From contig LNAC01000686.1 of NCBI GenBank assembly GCA_002007465.1, positions 194,756 through 258,755 of the forward strand: DNA of 64,000 nucleotides, read 5' to 3'. How positions within the stretch are numbered: position 1 is the stretch's first letter; each line of letters starts with the position of its first letter. Under the pieces are notes generated by a model. The model was given only the letters and a program-made list of their open reading frames with translations. It was not told where the DNA came from and did not search any database. This DNA is from Ailurus styani (taxonomy: Eukaryota > Chordata > Mammalia > Carnivora > Ailuridae). Below, in pieces: positions 1 to 12,007 of the stretch. A program made the translations under genes and the position numbers.

Positions 1-540
1 CAGCCAAAAGAGCTATTTACAGTTACTAATATACAATATATTCCTCTATTTATCTGGCCATCTCTTTCATTAGATTATGAGCTCCTGAATATGAGTAGCC
101 CAGAATCTGACCCAATAAACATACCCATAAATAAATAATTAATTCAAGTCTGCTGTTGCAACTCACATTACCAGGTACATGGTAACTATTATATCAAATT
201 TACATCATGTTTTCTCCTAAAGAATTGTAAGCATAGAGCTTCAAAACACTGAAGCTTCATATCGAGAAGGAAGCACTCAACCCATATCAGGAAGTCATCA
301 TTTCCTCACAACTTCTTTGAGAAAGTTATCTCTTCTCCTTTGTTCCTTTAAGTAGGCTTGCTCTTCCTGTATCTGCAGGGACACTGGCTTTAAACAGAGA
401 GCTGGAGAGCGGGGGTCTCATCCACACTGTGCACAAGGAGTGCATCTTCCAAGCCCTAGGTTCCCCTTCCCTTTTTCCTAGGGCTCAGAATCCTTCCCTG
501 CTGCACACAGGCCACACTTGCATACCTGGCAGAGGAACAG
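1..540. other. Upstream flank of the RNASE6-like gene
   Basis: No coding sequence, SINE or L1 fragment is recognised here. The 3' part, from about 350, becomes GC-richer and probably contains the promoter of the RNASE6-like gene, but no clear TATA box sets a transcription start. A likely noncoding first exon ends at 612, followed by a donor 'gtaagagg' at 613. Confidence 0.4.
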
Positions 541-998
541 CAGACAAAAGTCTCTGAGCCTGGGACTGACCACTGCCTCTGTCCTCAGCAGGAGCCCCAG
601 CACGGAGACCTGGTAAGAGGAGAAGCCTGGGGGCTGGGGAGAGTAGAGCCGTGAGGATGGCCAGAAGGTCCAGATCACACAGATGGAGGAGAAGTATTCC
701 AGGAGGGAGGAGGGAAGAGACAAGTTTCTGTTTGCATAAGCACAGAGCAAAGAGAAGAATGGGATCTGACAGTCAGAGGAGAAATCATCTTACCTCACAT
801 TCCTCCACCCTAGGCTTCAGATCCTTCTTAGAATTGTGAGACTCATATCAGAAAGAAGATGGTTTAAAGAACAAGAAAAGGACAAATGAAATCTTAAAAG
901 GCACAAACAGATCTAAATGGTTATGAATAATAATTTTTCTCTTACTGCTTCTACTACTATCATTCTCTCATTTTATTCTCTCTTCCTACACAGGTGAC

Positions 999-1454
999 AT
1001 GATGCTGGATCTTCTGGGACACTTTTCTCTCCTCCTGTTGCTGCTGGGATCATGGGAGCCAGTTCTTCCCCCTGGTGCTTGGGCTCAATCCCCCACCAGG
1101 GTTCAAAAGTTTATAATTCAACATATAAGTGAAGATCCTGTACAATGCAATAATGCAATGCGTGCTGTCAATAATCTTACTCAGACCTGTAAGGATCAAA
1201 ACACCTTTCTGCACGACAACTTCGAGAATGTGACTGTTACCTGTGGTGAGCCCAACAGGAGATGTAGGAATGGCCAGAATAACTGCCACCAGAGTACGTA
1301 TCATATTAACATGACTCACTGCAAGCTCACTGGAGGGCCATATCCCAACTGCCAATACAAAACAACTCCCCGGCACGGGCCATACAGTGTTGCCTGTAAC
1401 CCCCGTCAACCAGGTTTCCCTCCCAATTGTCTGTTTCCTGTACATTTAGACTAA
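999..1454 (+). CDS. RNASE6: RNase A superfamily secreted ribonuclease, RNASE6 (RNase k6) type
   Basis: Secreted ribonuclease of 151 residues in one coding exon, as usual for this family. The signal peptide is about residues 1-30 (Leu-rich, with a W-x-PV-x-P-x-x-AW pattern like that of primate RNASE6). The catalytic triad is intact: H42 in IQH, K65 in CK-x-x-NTF and H149 in PVHLD. The eight family cysteines are C50, C64, C82, C89, C96, C108, C118 and C133; an additional C144 lies five residues before the catalytic His. N-glycosylation sequons are at N59, N77 and N104. The acceptor AG is at 992-993 and the start lies six bases into the exon. A second ATG follows at once and would give 150 residues, the human RNASE6 length. 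NTFLHD and NMT-x-C-x-LT-x-G-x-YP favour RNASE6; CG-x-PN resembles RNASE2/3, so an eosinophil-type label is the alternative. It ends just after HLD, a few residues shorter than the human protein as I remember it. Family RNases of this type are antimicrobial leukocyte and epithelial proteins. Confidence 0.8.
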   Translation: MMLDLLGHFSLLLLLLGSWEPVLPPGAWAQSPTRVQKFIIQHISEDPVQCNNAMRAVNNLTQTCKDQNTFLHDNFENVTVTCGEPNRRCRNGQNNCHQSTYHINMTHCKLTGGPYPNCQYKTTPRHGPYSVACNPRQPGFPPNCLFPVHLD

Positions 1455-1755
1455 GACTAAAGTTTTCCTTACATTCCTTCTTGTTGGGTGCAGGTTCTTT
1501 CATGATCTCTTCTGCCTTTTCTTTTCATTTGTTGGTTTCTATGTTTCCCATAGAAGAAAGAAGGAGGGGACTGGGAGAATTAGAGGCCCAAGATGCCAGA
1601 CCAGAGCTGGAGACAAAAACAAATAGGATTCTTTTCTGTTTTGGAGCTCTGTGTGTTTTGAAGGAAGGCAATAGGGAAGAGGGCAAAGAAAGACCCAGGC
1701 CCCCTATTTTTAATCTTGGAACTTCTGCCAAGCTTTGTTGCATTCTGTTCACAGC

Positions 1756-1761
1756 AATAAA
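1756..1761 (+). terminator. Polyadenylation signal of the RNASE6-like gene
   Basis: AATAAA about 300 bases after the stop codon, followed by a T/G-rich stretch ('tttctgttgcattgtaatg') typical of a cleavage site. Confidence 0.65.
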
Positions 1762-1799
1762 ATCACTTTCTGTTGCATTGTAATGACCTTGAGTGTATG

Positions 1800-4331
1800 T
1801 GTTTGGGATCCCTTTCACATCATTGCCAGCCAGGAGCATCTAGATTGCATTTGCCAACATTCTTAGGGGAACTAGTTGGGCCTTAGGCATACTTTGGGAT
1901 TATTCTGCAACCCGGGGCCTCTGCCACTTCTCTCACCCCTATGTCTTTTTGGAACTTCGGAGCAAGAAAACTCTCCATCTTTTCAAACTCTACTCATGGC
2001 TTTTACATATTTCCCTTGAAACCATGATCTATGTTTATTTGGAGGTGGCACAGATATTTCATAAAGTGTCCATAGTACTTTCATACACAGGTTCTAACAC
2101 TGACAACCAATGCATCCTACCTCTTTACTATTGTTCAGATAATCTTTTAAATGTAAGTACTAGTAGGAAGAATAATCCACTGTAGCCCTAGAGTCACTTC
2201 TCCAATGATCTATTGCAATACATGAAGAGAAAGCATAGATCAAGAAAAAAAAAGCACCGGGGAACTAAAAATATTCCTGTCTTACTTAAATACTGAAATA
2301 TCACAGAAGTAATGATGTTTTTAAAGAGGTAGAAGATATAGAAATTGAGGGACTGGGATTCAGAATTTGGCTGGGATTAAGAATTTAGGTCCTAGGTCTA
2401 GGGGAGGAAAAATAATTTTCCCTCTACCATTCTAAGTTCTCAGCTGTGAGCCCCACCCCCAGTATAGAAAGACAGAGTAACAGGACAAAAACTATTTTAA
2501 TTATGTACATACATAGGGGATCCCCACAAAAATATGAGACTAAAAAGCAACTATCCAACTGAGGCTTATGGACCATCCTGGGCTAAGGAAAGGCTAGAAG
2601 TCTAAGGCTTTAAAAGGGGGAAAGGCAATTCAGAGGAAGGTGACAGGGGGAAATGCTTGGGAAAGGAAATTTGCCCTGTCATGAAGATGACTCTCTCAGA
2701 TGAAAGTGATGGCTGTAATGGCTCACTTCCTGTACAGGATCCCTTTATAATGGAAATTTCCCCTAAAAATAGTAACCTCTACTCTGCTTTCAGAACTTCT
2801 CTTGGTCTGCACTTTCTCACAATAAACAGCTTAAAGTGATTCTTATGCCAAAAAGACATACTTGGCGGTGGCATATTCTGCTACCCTTCGTACCTTTCCG
2901 TTTCCTTGCCAACTACTAGACTCACTGGGTTAGCAGTCCGGTGTAAGTGAGAGTGCTTTGGAGACTGATCTGTCTTTGAGTAGCAGCCAAACATAATGCC
3001 TATCAGAAAGGCCACCTACTGAAGTAGTTCCAAGTGTGTCAGTTATCTGTGCTGCAGAATGGTTCTTTCCAAACCAAGCGATTCCTTTATCAGGTGTGCT
3101 AGTTGGACTCACCTTCCTTTATGCCACATGTTTATGTCATGACTTAGAAACAAAGACAGAAATATGGAAGTTTCGGGTTTCAGGAGCCTGGATTCCAAGG
3201 GTGCTAAATACTCAAGGCTCCTCTCAGTGAGAAGACATAAGAAGGTCAGGACAACTTGGCACTTGAGAAAGGGGGTACCCAGTAGGGGAACTACTCTGGT
3301 GGGACTTGAGTCCTCCAATTTAGAGCAGCTTTCAATAGATTCATCTTTATGGAGTGTGGCATTTACATCTCATAGTTTCAAAGTGTTCAAGCCAAGTCTG
3401 GCGGGAGTGGACACAAGGATCTATGTTCACATTTGGTATGAACCAGGGTAGGAAAGTATCATCATCCTTGGGGAAAGGGGTGCATTGACCTGATCAGTAA
3501 CCATAATGGACTTACGTACTGTATAAATATTACCTAGACATTTCAGGAGATTCTTGGAGAAAGTAACCTAGTAAAAGACTGAATTTCCTGTCACCAAACC
3601 ACTCAGTTACTCACCCTTACTCAACGATTACTCAACAATCATTATTTATACATTAGGGAACTCACAGATTGAAGAACTTGTAGGAGGGAGTAAGAATGAC
3701 GATAACTTGGGGAAATTTTATTTTTATGCCCAGAGGCGTTTGTTCTAAATCAATGGACCAGACTAGGGTAGACTCTCTCTTAGATTTGTGTTATTTTCTG
3801 CATGCAATCACGTATTGTGGGAGAGTCAAGATAATTGACTAAATCAGATATTCGTTTAGGTATATCCCTAAATCAGCTTCAACGACTTCAATGGACTTCC
3901 CAGTCTTCTAAACTGTGGGAAGCTGATGTTTGCTGTTTATAAGTCATCCAGTACATGGAAGCTTGCTGTAGCTTCATGGACAGACTAAGATGAGGACCAC
4001 AAACAGGGTGGTCGGAGAAGAGCTCTAATGAGGGCATATTTAAACAGAAACCTGTCAAATGAGGAGACAGTCATATAAAAGAACATTTCAGACAGGAAAA
4101 AATAACAAGTGCAAAAGCCCTGAAATAGGCAAAACTTAGCATCTTCTCTGTCCCTAAAGAGGCTGGCGTGGCTGGGGAGAGGCAAGGGGATATGAGACAA
4201 TAGTAAAGAGGAAGAAAGGGAAGAAATAAAAATACATGATAGGAGGTATCCAATTGAAGAGTCAGCAACTCTTGGATTTCTTGTCATAAAGATGGCATAG
4301 CCTCAGGAAAAATGGGAAAAGAAAAGCCCAG
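1800..4331. other. Intergenic DNA, LTR-like stretch near 2440-2870
   Basis: No gene is recognised. Around 2440-2870 the sequence looks LTR-derived: a CT-rich promoter-like block, then AATAAA at 2821-2826 and a U5-like tail. No terminal TG/CA pair or flanking duplication was fixed, so this is a weak call. The rest is unremarkable. Confidence 0.3.
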
Positions 4332-4535
4332 ATTTTTTTTAAGATTTTATTTATTATTTTAAAGAGAGTGAGTGGGAACAGGGGAAGGGGTGGGACAGAT
4401 GCATAAGGAGAGAGAATCTCAAGCAGATTCCATACTGAGACTGGAAGCCAATATGAAGCTCATCCCATGACCCTGAGATCATGACATGAGCCAAAATCGA
4501 GCATTGAGGGCTTAACTGAACCACCAAGCTACCCC
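4332..4535 (-). mobile_element. Can-SINE, diverged
   Basis: A T-rich 'aagattttatttattatttt' tail begins the plus-strand copy and the reversed tRNA-like head ends at 'gctacccc'. Many substitutions indicate an older copy. Confidence 0.85.
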
Positions 4536-7522
4536 AAGAAAGCATAAATTTCTTAAAGGAAGAGATGACATTGACTGTAGACTCTCATTTGAAGGAAGTT
4601 TGGATCAGCTCACTACAAGGAGTTATGCGAGATCCAACCTGAGAGCCAACAGTCAAATCCCAGGTTAACTGCTCTCTCCACACCTGACAGTGAGGCGACG
4701 CATCAGAGAGGTTCTGAGGTCCTCTTGCAGAGGACAGAAGGATGTAATGAGCCTCGGTACTAGACAGAGAGGAGTTGAGTGATGCTTTCCCTGGAGGAGC
4801 CATGCTAAGCATCCTGCCATTGACCGCAGGAAGTAGGAGCAGTAGGTATTGAAATGACAGCAGTGGTGGCAACAAAAAAAGACATTAATTAATGAAAATT
4901 CTGTACAGATGTTGACTTACCGTAAGTACTAATAAAAAAGCAAAATTAATTGCTTTCAAAATGCAAACACGGAGATTTTGAACCATTATGACAGAGCGGC
5001 AGAGAAGGCTGCGAGATGCCCCACTGCACTATGAGAGATAAATGTGGACTCTCCCTCCATTGGATCCCTCTATGTTGTTTTCTTTCTGCCAAAAAAAAAG
5101 TGGAATACTTGGGCTGATCTTTGAAAGAATCAGCATTCCCACACATCAGTGATCATGAAAGACCACTGATGGAGTAAAGATCTTCTCCCTCTCTGATTAT
5201 CCCTTCCTTTCTCAGTGGCCTAATTCCATTCTTCATCAGCATCATTTGTCGTGGTCTGGTCAGTTTGTCCATACAGAGTGCACATAGCCTATCCTCTCTG
5301 GGCACACAGCCACTGTGTGCAGCCTGTCTAAGGGCCTGAAAGTGTGTTCTCAGGAGGGTTTCATTGAATCTGATCAACCACATGGTCTGTCCACACATTG
5401 TTGATTAAGATCAAGGTTGCCTTCTCATTTCTCTGCTTATGGCAAATCCTGAAACTGAACCTGCCCCACTCTAGATCCTCGCGTGTAGACCAATGGCTTT
5501 AATGTCCGAGGTCACTCATCTCCACCTCCCTCTCTTGTGCATTTGAGCAGTAGGGATGGTATAGGACAGGGCTTGTACCTGTCACGTCAAGGGCCTGATG
5601 TGCAGACTTGGAGGTTATGGAGAAGCTGTTCCTGCATCACATATGCTCTCTCAGCTGTGTGCTTCCCCCTAGTTTGGGTTCCAGCCCAGTGTCTGGTGTC
5701 ACTGTTAGTTGCCATGTCTCCTTAGTCACCTTTAATCTGTAACATTTCCATAGTCTCTGTATCTTAGGTCTTTGAAATTTTTGAAGAAATCAGCATCTCC
5801 TTTTAGTTTTTCCTTCTAAATAGACATCATTTTTCAGGACAGTTTTAGATTCACAGAAAAAAATGACCAGAAAGCAGAGTTCTCATATACCCTCTGCCCC
5901 CATGCCCAGCCTCCCCCACTGCCAACGTCCTACACTACAGCAGTACATTTGTTACAAATGATAGACCTACATTAACACACCACCCAAAGTCCTTAGAATC
6001 CATTAGGGTTCACGCTTGGTGCTGTATATGTGTATGTAACTCATTTTTTTCCCTCCTGATTCGCTATCTTTTGTCGATTTAATTTGTACATTTCTAGTCT
6101 CTGAACCTAAGAGGGTAGACAAAAAAGTTTCTTCCTCCCCTCTGTTTCCTCCACCTATTCCACAATCATATGTCCAGGTTGAACCCTGGCTCTTCACAAC
6201 ATTAACCCTTGTGGTCACTTGCTCAATCTTGTAATACATCAAACATAGTTTAAGAATTGTTTTGCCCATACCACTATAATGAACAAGACTACTCAAAAAG
6301 TTTAGGATGTGTTTGCAGTTTTTCCCTCATCTCTACCCTACCCTGCTGAAGAGTGATGTTTTACACTTAAACCATAAAAACAGAGATAATGAAAGTATTA
6401 TTTTTTAATAAGTGTGCTGTACAGCAATGCATAACCAACACCATGTTGTTAGCCTTAGGTTATACTGTGCCTTTGGCGCTCGAATTCAGGCCCATACTTT
6501 TTTTCACTACATGATGTTCCACAAAGTCACAAATGAAGTTAAGTGGGCACAGGGTCAGGAGCAGAAAGTGTTTTTGAGACTGAGATAATAACATGCAGAT
6601 AAGCAGGCATATATATTTGGCCATCCCAGAGACAGCCCTCTTTTCTTTCCTTAGACTCATCATTGGACATGATGAACTGATTACAAGGACCATCCTCTCA
6701 AGAGGCTGGAAGGTCAGTGAAAGTTCAGAACAAACCCCAGACCTCCCTGCCTTACTCCCACACCCGGTCTAAATACTTTTCAATGGAAAAGAGTATTTTC
6801 TGAAACATGATCAATCAGCAAGTGTTCAGAAATGTTCAACAAAAACTACATTGTTCACAGAGAACTTAAGTCAATAATGATTTCATTCTTCAGCTGTAAC
6901 CCCGGTCATCTGAGCTGGCTGACCATTTCCAGCTCTGAAATGTTATCTCGAATGGTCTGTTTTTCTGAGGCCTGGATACATCTGGGAGATTTGAAGCTGT
7001 CTTGAGGCAACTTCCCCCAGGAGCCTAACAGGAATCAAGGGCCCTTGAGAGGGAGTTCCAGAGATAAGGCAAGACCGAGGAACTGCAGATAAGACACCTC
7101 CTGCTCTGGATCTGCTGCCTTCCTCTTTCTGGCGGCTCTACTGTCTACCACACAGAAGGCAGTAGCCAAAGGCAACCTTTAGGTGCAAGGTAAGCTGCAC
7201 TGTTTAGACCCCGTCTTCCTCCAGCCTTCATTCACTCCCTTTGCTTCCTATTTACAAACTTGTGTGTCCCAGTTTTCCCCCAGGAGACTGAAGCACACCC
7301 ATGGTTCCCACCATTGCCCCTCTGGAGTTATGCTTAGTTGTACATGGTTATCCCAAGGCTCTCTTGGAGGCACTGCTTCAGATATCTCAGTGCCTAGAGC
7401 AGGTTTCCCCAGCATAAATTTCAGTGTGTCCACAATGATGTCCAAGACCAGATCTGCCTGCATTTTCCTAATACACCCATTCGATTTTCACTGCCCTCTG
7501 ATTCTCTATAAGGATAGAAGTC
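4536..7522. other. Intergenic DNA with one old L1 fragment
   Basis: Apart from the L1 remnant at 5822-6060 I see no gene or clear repeat. The short open frames here (62-97 codons) lack family similarity and are on both strands. Confidence 0.5.
5822..6060 (-). mobile_element. Old L1 (L1M-type) 3' fragment
   Basis: The run 'ggacagttttagattcaca', then 'catataccctctgccccca' and 'tacatttgttacaaatgat' matches a widely dispersed mammalian L1 3'-region consensus that I recognise from memory. Orientation is assigned from that memory. The fragment is heavily diverged. Confidence 0.6.
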
Positions 7523-7712
7523 AGGGTGCCTGGGTGGGTCAGTCTGTTAAGTGTCTGCCTTTGGGTCAGGTCATGATCCCAGGGTCCTGGGATCAAGCCC
7601 CACATCTCAGGCTCCCTACTCAGCAGGGAACCTGCATCCCCCTCTCCCTCTGATGCTCCCCCTGCTTATTTTCTTTCTCTGTCAAATAAAGAAAGAAAAC
7701 CTTTTTAAAAAA
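7523..7712 (+). mobile_element. Can-SINE
   Basis: Head 'gggtgcctgggtgggtcagt', box-B-like 'ggtcatgatcccagggtcct', pyrimidine-rich middle, and an A-rich tail ending near 7712. Confidence 0.92.
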
Positions 7713-9933
7713 TAAAGAGAATTTCTAAACTTGTCAGTCTATCCCTCCCTCCCAATCAGAAGCTTCAATCACTGTCACCTCTTCTAAATCAGAATTAAAA
7801 CTGAACTTTTAATTTGGACTCTTGAAGGAACAATATCAGTAGTGTTAGTAATAATAATATTAAAATTCTTTTAGGGCTTACTATGTGTTTTGAGTAGTGT
7901 GACCATATAATTTAGTGTCCAAATTGGGACACTTTTGAGAATGAAGAGGGACGTTATTATTTATTATGCCAAGAGAACGAGCATAAATCGGGATGGTCCT
8001 CGGCAAACAGGGACATATATATGGTTTCACAGCTATGAACCAGTTTATCGCTATTACCTCACATGATAGAGGACTAAGGGAGCTTTCTGTGGATTCTCTA
8101 GTAAGGGCACTAATCCCATCACGAGTACTCCGCCTTCCTGACATAATCACCTCTCAAAGGCCTCACCTCTAAATACCATCCCAGTGAGAGTTAGGTTTTA
8201 ATATACAAATTTAGGGTGGGGTTGGGAAAACAAACATTCAGTCTATAGCATCTTAGAATAAGGTACTTTAATTATTCCTAATTTACAGATAAGGAAACAA
8301 ATTACAGAAGTTGATATATTACTGGTCTTTAAAATCATAATGCCAGACTTTTGGGTAGTCATCTGCACTCATCCAGAAAAATGCCAGTCGGTGTTGCAGA
8401 AATAATTAAAAAGGTGAACTGATTCCACACCCCTGTCCAAACAGACTCCAGTCACTATGCATTTAAATTCTCTTTTATTAGTGCTTTGCCAATCGTCCAG
8501 CTTGTGTGTTTTATAGATGATGAAACTGAGATCCAGAGAGGTGAAAAAATTTTCCTGAACAAAACATGTCAGTCATGAAGCTGCAACTAATACATATGAT
8601 CTCTACACTCTATGGGCTCTATTCAAATTTTCAAAAGCAGTATATGGAAATGAATATTACATTGCATGTGCATAAAGAAACGACAGCTATGATGTATGTC
8701 AAACTACTTGAGAAAAATTTTGAGAGATTGATATCACATTTTAATCTGTGTAATGAATATAAATACTGTAACTGTGATTTAATGTATGGGAAATGAGATC
8801 TCTCAGTAATGGGTCACACACCCATTCTACACTGGATAACTGTCCCCATGACCTAGAGGACAACAAAGATGATGCAGACATTCTCAGAACCTTGTTTGAA
8901 AACAGAGGTTTGAGGCAAACAAGAGTCAAGTCTCACTCTTCGGAGAAAATTCCACTGCTGGAAAGGACATTCTTCTGCTGTTCACGTTATTAGTCAACTT
9001 CAATGTTTCTTAGCTGCATCCTTTTACTTGTCTGGTACCTACCTCCCTCTTTCCACCATCCTCACAGACAAGACAGTCTCCTGTTCCTTTACCTACATTA
9101 TCCCCCTTCCCAGGGTTATGTTCTAGCTCTGTGTTGTGTTTTCAGTGTCTTCTCCTGTACTGACTCTTTCCTCAAGATGTGCACACCTTCATGTCACCTT
9201 CTCCCCAGCCGCCCCCATCACGCTAGGGCACAAATTTGCTCCACCTCTTCATTGTCAGCTTCCTTGTTAACTCCATTTCTTTGACTCCGACTTTCTCTTC
9301 AACTTATCAGAATAAGGGTGCTCTGAAAGTACTCCAGCAAATGCTCCACTAATCTCCGGATTATCACATCTCATCACCTAATAAAATATTTCCTTCTTAA
9401 ATATTTTTTAAAATTTTAAGATATATATATTCATACACACCTTATATATAAATGATATGTTATGTATATATATAAATGTACACATAGTGTGTGTATGTAT
9501 ATGCTCTCTCTATATATATGCACATGGAGAGAGAAAGAAAGAGAGAGTGTTAATTTTTTCCCCTTCTATCAACCTTGTCTGTTAACTGGACCATTTAGTC
9601 CACTTATATATGGTCATTATTCACTTTTATCTTCCTCAGTGAATATCCACTATCTTATTTTGCCTTTTCTATTTGTCTTATTTGTCTGGCATTTTTATTT
9701 CCTCTCCTTTCTTCTCTTCTTTCGGATTAGTGGTGTATTTGCCTGTCATTCTGTGACAGCCGTTAAAGCTGTTCACAAATAGTTCTCTTGTTTCAGGCAC
9801 CTAGAAGGAATCTATTTCTCTGTTCCTTGTACTTAAATGTGACCATGAGGCTTTCTCTGGTCAATGAAGCATGAATAGAAATGACATGTGTCCCTTCCAG
9901 ACGAAGGGTTAAGAGCTGTCCTGGGGGATGCTG
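7713..9933. other. Intergenic DNA with MIR fragments and an AT/TC-rich block
   Basis: MIR-core-like pieces lie at about 8265-8310 ('tttacagataaggaaaca') and 8505-8555 ('gatgatgaaactgagatcc'). A low-complexity TA/TG/AG-rich stretch is at 9418-9550. No gene is recognised. Confidence 0.5.
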
Positions 9934-10132
9934 TTTTTTTAAGGTTTTATTTATTTACTTAGAGAGAGACAAAGAGAGCAAGTGGGTGAAGGGCAGAGGG
10001 GAGCGAGAGAATCCCAAACAGGCTCCACACTCATGTCAGAGCCCAATTCAGCACTTGATCTTATAACCTGAGATCATGACCTGCCAAAATCAAGAGCAGT
10101 GTGCTTAACCAACTGAGCCACCTGGGCATCCC
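9934..10132 (-). mobile_element. Can-SINE
   Basis: Poly(T)/'ttttatttatttactt' at the left, reversed head 'gagccacctgggcatccc' at the right. Confidence 0.92.
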
Positions 10133-10612
10133 AGTGCTATGTTGTCTTTCCTATGCCTCTGTGATTAAGACACTGTGTGTCAAGATGACTCCTGTGTCAG
10201 CCTGTTTTCCCAAGTGACTACAGCATGCAGGGTGCTGTGGCTGGTCCAGTATAGACAAGTAGCAGAAATGAGTAAGAAACCTTAAACTACTGAAATTTTG
10301 AGTTTGTTTGTTACTGCAGCACAACCTTGTCAATCCTAACTGAACCACAGTCTACTTATTCTCTCTGCTAGTTTGGAATTCAAACCCTGTGTTTCCATTC
10401 TTTTCATTGTTTACCTTAGAAATTCTCAAATGCACAGTAAACATAGAAAAGTCTAATCAATACCTTTAGTCATCTCTTGAACACTTGGCAAATCACATTA
10501 CTACCAAATTATGTTCCTGATGTATATTTTAATTTTATCTTCTTAACTCAATAAGACATTATTGCTTTATATAGTCAAATATCTTTTATTTGCTCACATA
10601 TTTATCATCATC

Positions 10613-10805
10613 TTTTTTTTAATTTATTCATTTGACACAGAGAGAGAGATTACAAGTAGGCAGAGAGGCAGGCAGAAAGAGGAGAGAGGAGGAAGCAGGC
10701 TCCCCACCAAGCAGAGAGCCCGATGTGGGCCTCAATCCCAGGACCCTGGGATCATGACCTGAGCCGAAGGCAGCGGCTTTAACCCACTGAGCCACCCAGG
10801 CACCC
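10613..10805 (-). mobile_element. Can-SINE, young mustelid-type subfamily
   Basis: Carries the diagnostic 'gattacaagtaggcagag' and 'ggctttaacccactgagcc' segments. The target-site duplication 'tcatctttttttt' occurs on both sides. Confidence 0.93.
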
Positions 10806-11382
10806 TCATCTTTTTTTTTTAATTCCTTCCTGAATTTCAGACTTCCATGGAGTAGCTTTTCTCTGTAACTTGAAATCCATGCTTAGGAATTTTTTTAGTG
10901 GAGGGCTGCTATAATGAAGTTAAAACTCCAGTAGGCTTTGTTTCATTTTATTGCTTTGTCAGCAAATGTCTTATTTTCTCTTCATTTTTAAATGCCAGGG
11001 TAAATAATTCTAGGTTGTTGTGTTGAGCAATCAGATCTACTGTATTCAATTAAGATTATGATGTGCTGAAGAGGAGACAAGTCATCCACATGGTCAGGTT
11101 ACTCCCTCAGCACTCCAGCTGCCACTTTGGGGAAGTGAAAAGCCCAGGGCACAGTTGCAGGACATGGACACAGAAGCAAAGTCAAAGTCGTAAGATTTGT
11201 TACTTACAGTTCCTAGAAATGAGGAGATGGAGAGTTGTGGGGAGAGGAAGGGTCAATGACACCATGAACCAGGGGAACTGTCCCTGGTCAGGAGCAAGCA
11301 GAAGATAGAGAGCAAGGTAACAATTACCTATCCCTTAAAAGGTGATTGGTGTGGAGCTCACTAACTTTTCACCAGGTCAGCT
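10806..11382. other. Intergenic DNA, nothing recognised
   Basis: No gene, SINE or LTR feature is visible. The 81-codon open frame at 11063-11308 shows no family similarity. Confidence 0.4.
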
Positions 11383-11393
11383 CTAAGTGGTTA

Positions 11394-11622
11394 TTTCATT
11401 TTATTTTATTTTATTTTATTTTATTTTATTTTATTTTATTTTATTTTATTTTATTTTTGAGAGGTGGAGGAGGAAGGGCAGAGGGAGAGGGATGGAGAAT
11501 CTTAAGCAGACTCCCCTCTGAGTTAGGAGCCTGACGGTGGCTGGATCCCAAGACCCTGAGATCATGACCTGAGCTGAGATCAAGAGCTGGACACCTAACC
11601 TACTGAGCCACTCTGGTGTCCC
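11394..11622 (-). mobile_element. Can-SINE with expanded (TTTTA)n tail
   Basis: The left end is a (TTTTA)n array of about 60 bases (11396-11456) marking the reversed tail. The reversed head ends 'gccactctggtgtccc'. The flanking sequences directly at its two ends do not form a target-site duplication; see the larger unit 11383-12007. Confidence 0.9.
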
Positions 11623-11639
11623 TCAGAGATTCTCTTACC

Positions 11640-11996
11640 TGAATAAAGACAGTCTTCTGAGAGGGAATCTGTCCTAAATCTCCACTGGGGAAGTTTTACA
11701 GACTGAAAGAGGACAGGCCACTCATGCCTACATAAGCAAACATTATCAGAAACAGTCTTACTTCCCACTTGTTCCCTAGAAGCTCATTTATCTCCCCTGA
11801 AAACACAAAAACAAGATCCCATTTATTTCCTATGTCCCTCCCTTCCTTCCCCTATGAAGTTTATATAGAAACCCTTATTCTTTGCTATTCAGGGAGCCAC
11901 TTCTTTTGTGCTCTGTCACAGGAATGTGAATAAACCTTGTCTATTTTCCTGTCAATCTTTTTTTGTCAGTGACTTTGCAGGCTCTCTGACATGAAC
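11640..11996 (+). mobile_element. Probable LTR fragment
   Basis: A CT-rich block is followed by 'gaagtttatatagaaaccc' (TATA-like), AATAAA at 11929-11934 and a T/G-rich U5-like tail. These features in this order suggest an endogenous retroviral LTR, but the family is not identified and no coding remnants are nearby. Confidence 0.4.
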
Positions 11997-12007
11997 CTAA
12001 GTGGTTA

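Noticed and set aside
1050..1445. 131-codon open frame on the minus strand
   Set aside because: It is antisense to the RNASE6-like coding exon, whose family residues clearly define the real strand.
7183..7653. 156-codon open frame
   Set aside because: The C-terminal half is Can-SINE sequence; the recurring peptide W-V-A-Q-S-V-K is a SINE translation seen in many frames of this window.
7523..7712. tRNA gene in the SINE heads
   Set aside because: The A-box and B-box-like parts are the tRNA-Lys-derived SINE promoter; they are followed by SINE body and A-rich tail, not by a cloverleaf 3' half.
9418..9545. CRISPR-like or regulatory repeat array
   Set aside because: It is TA/TG/AG low-complexity DNA without regular repeat-spacer structure.
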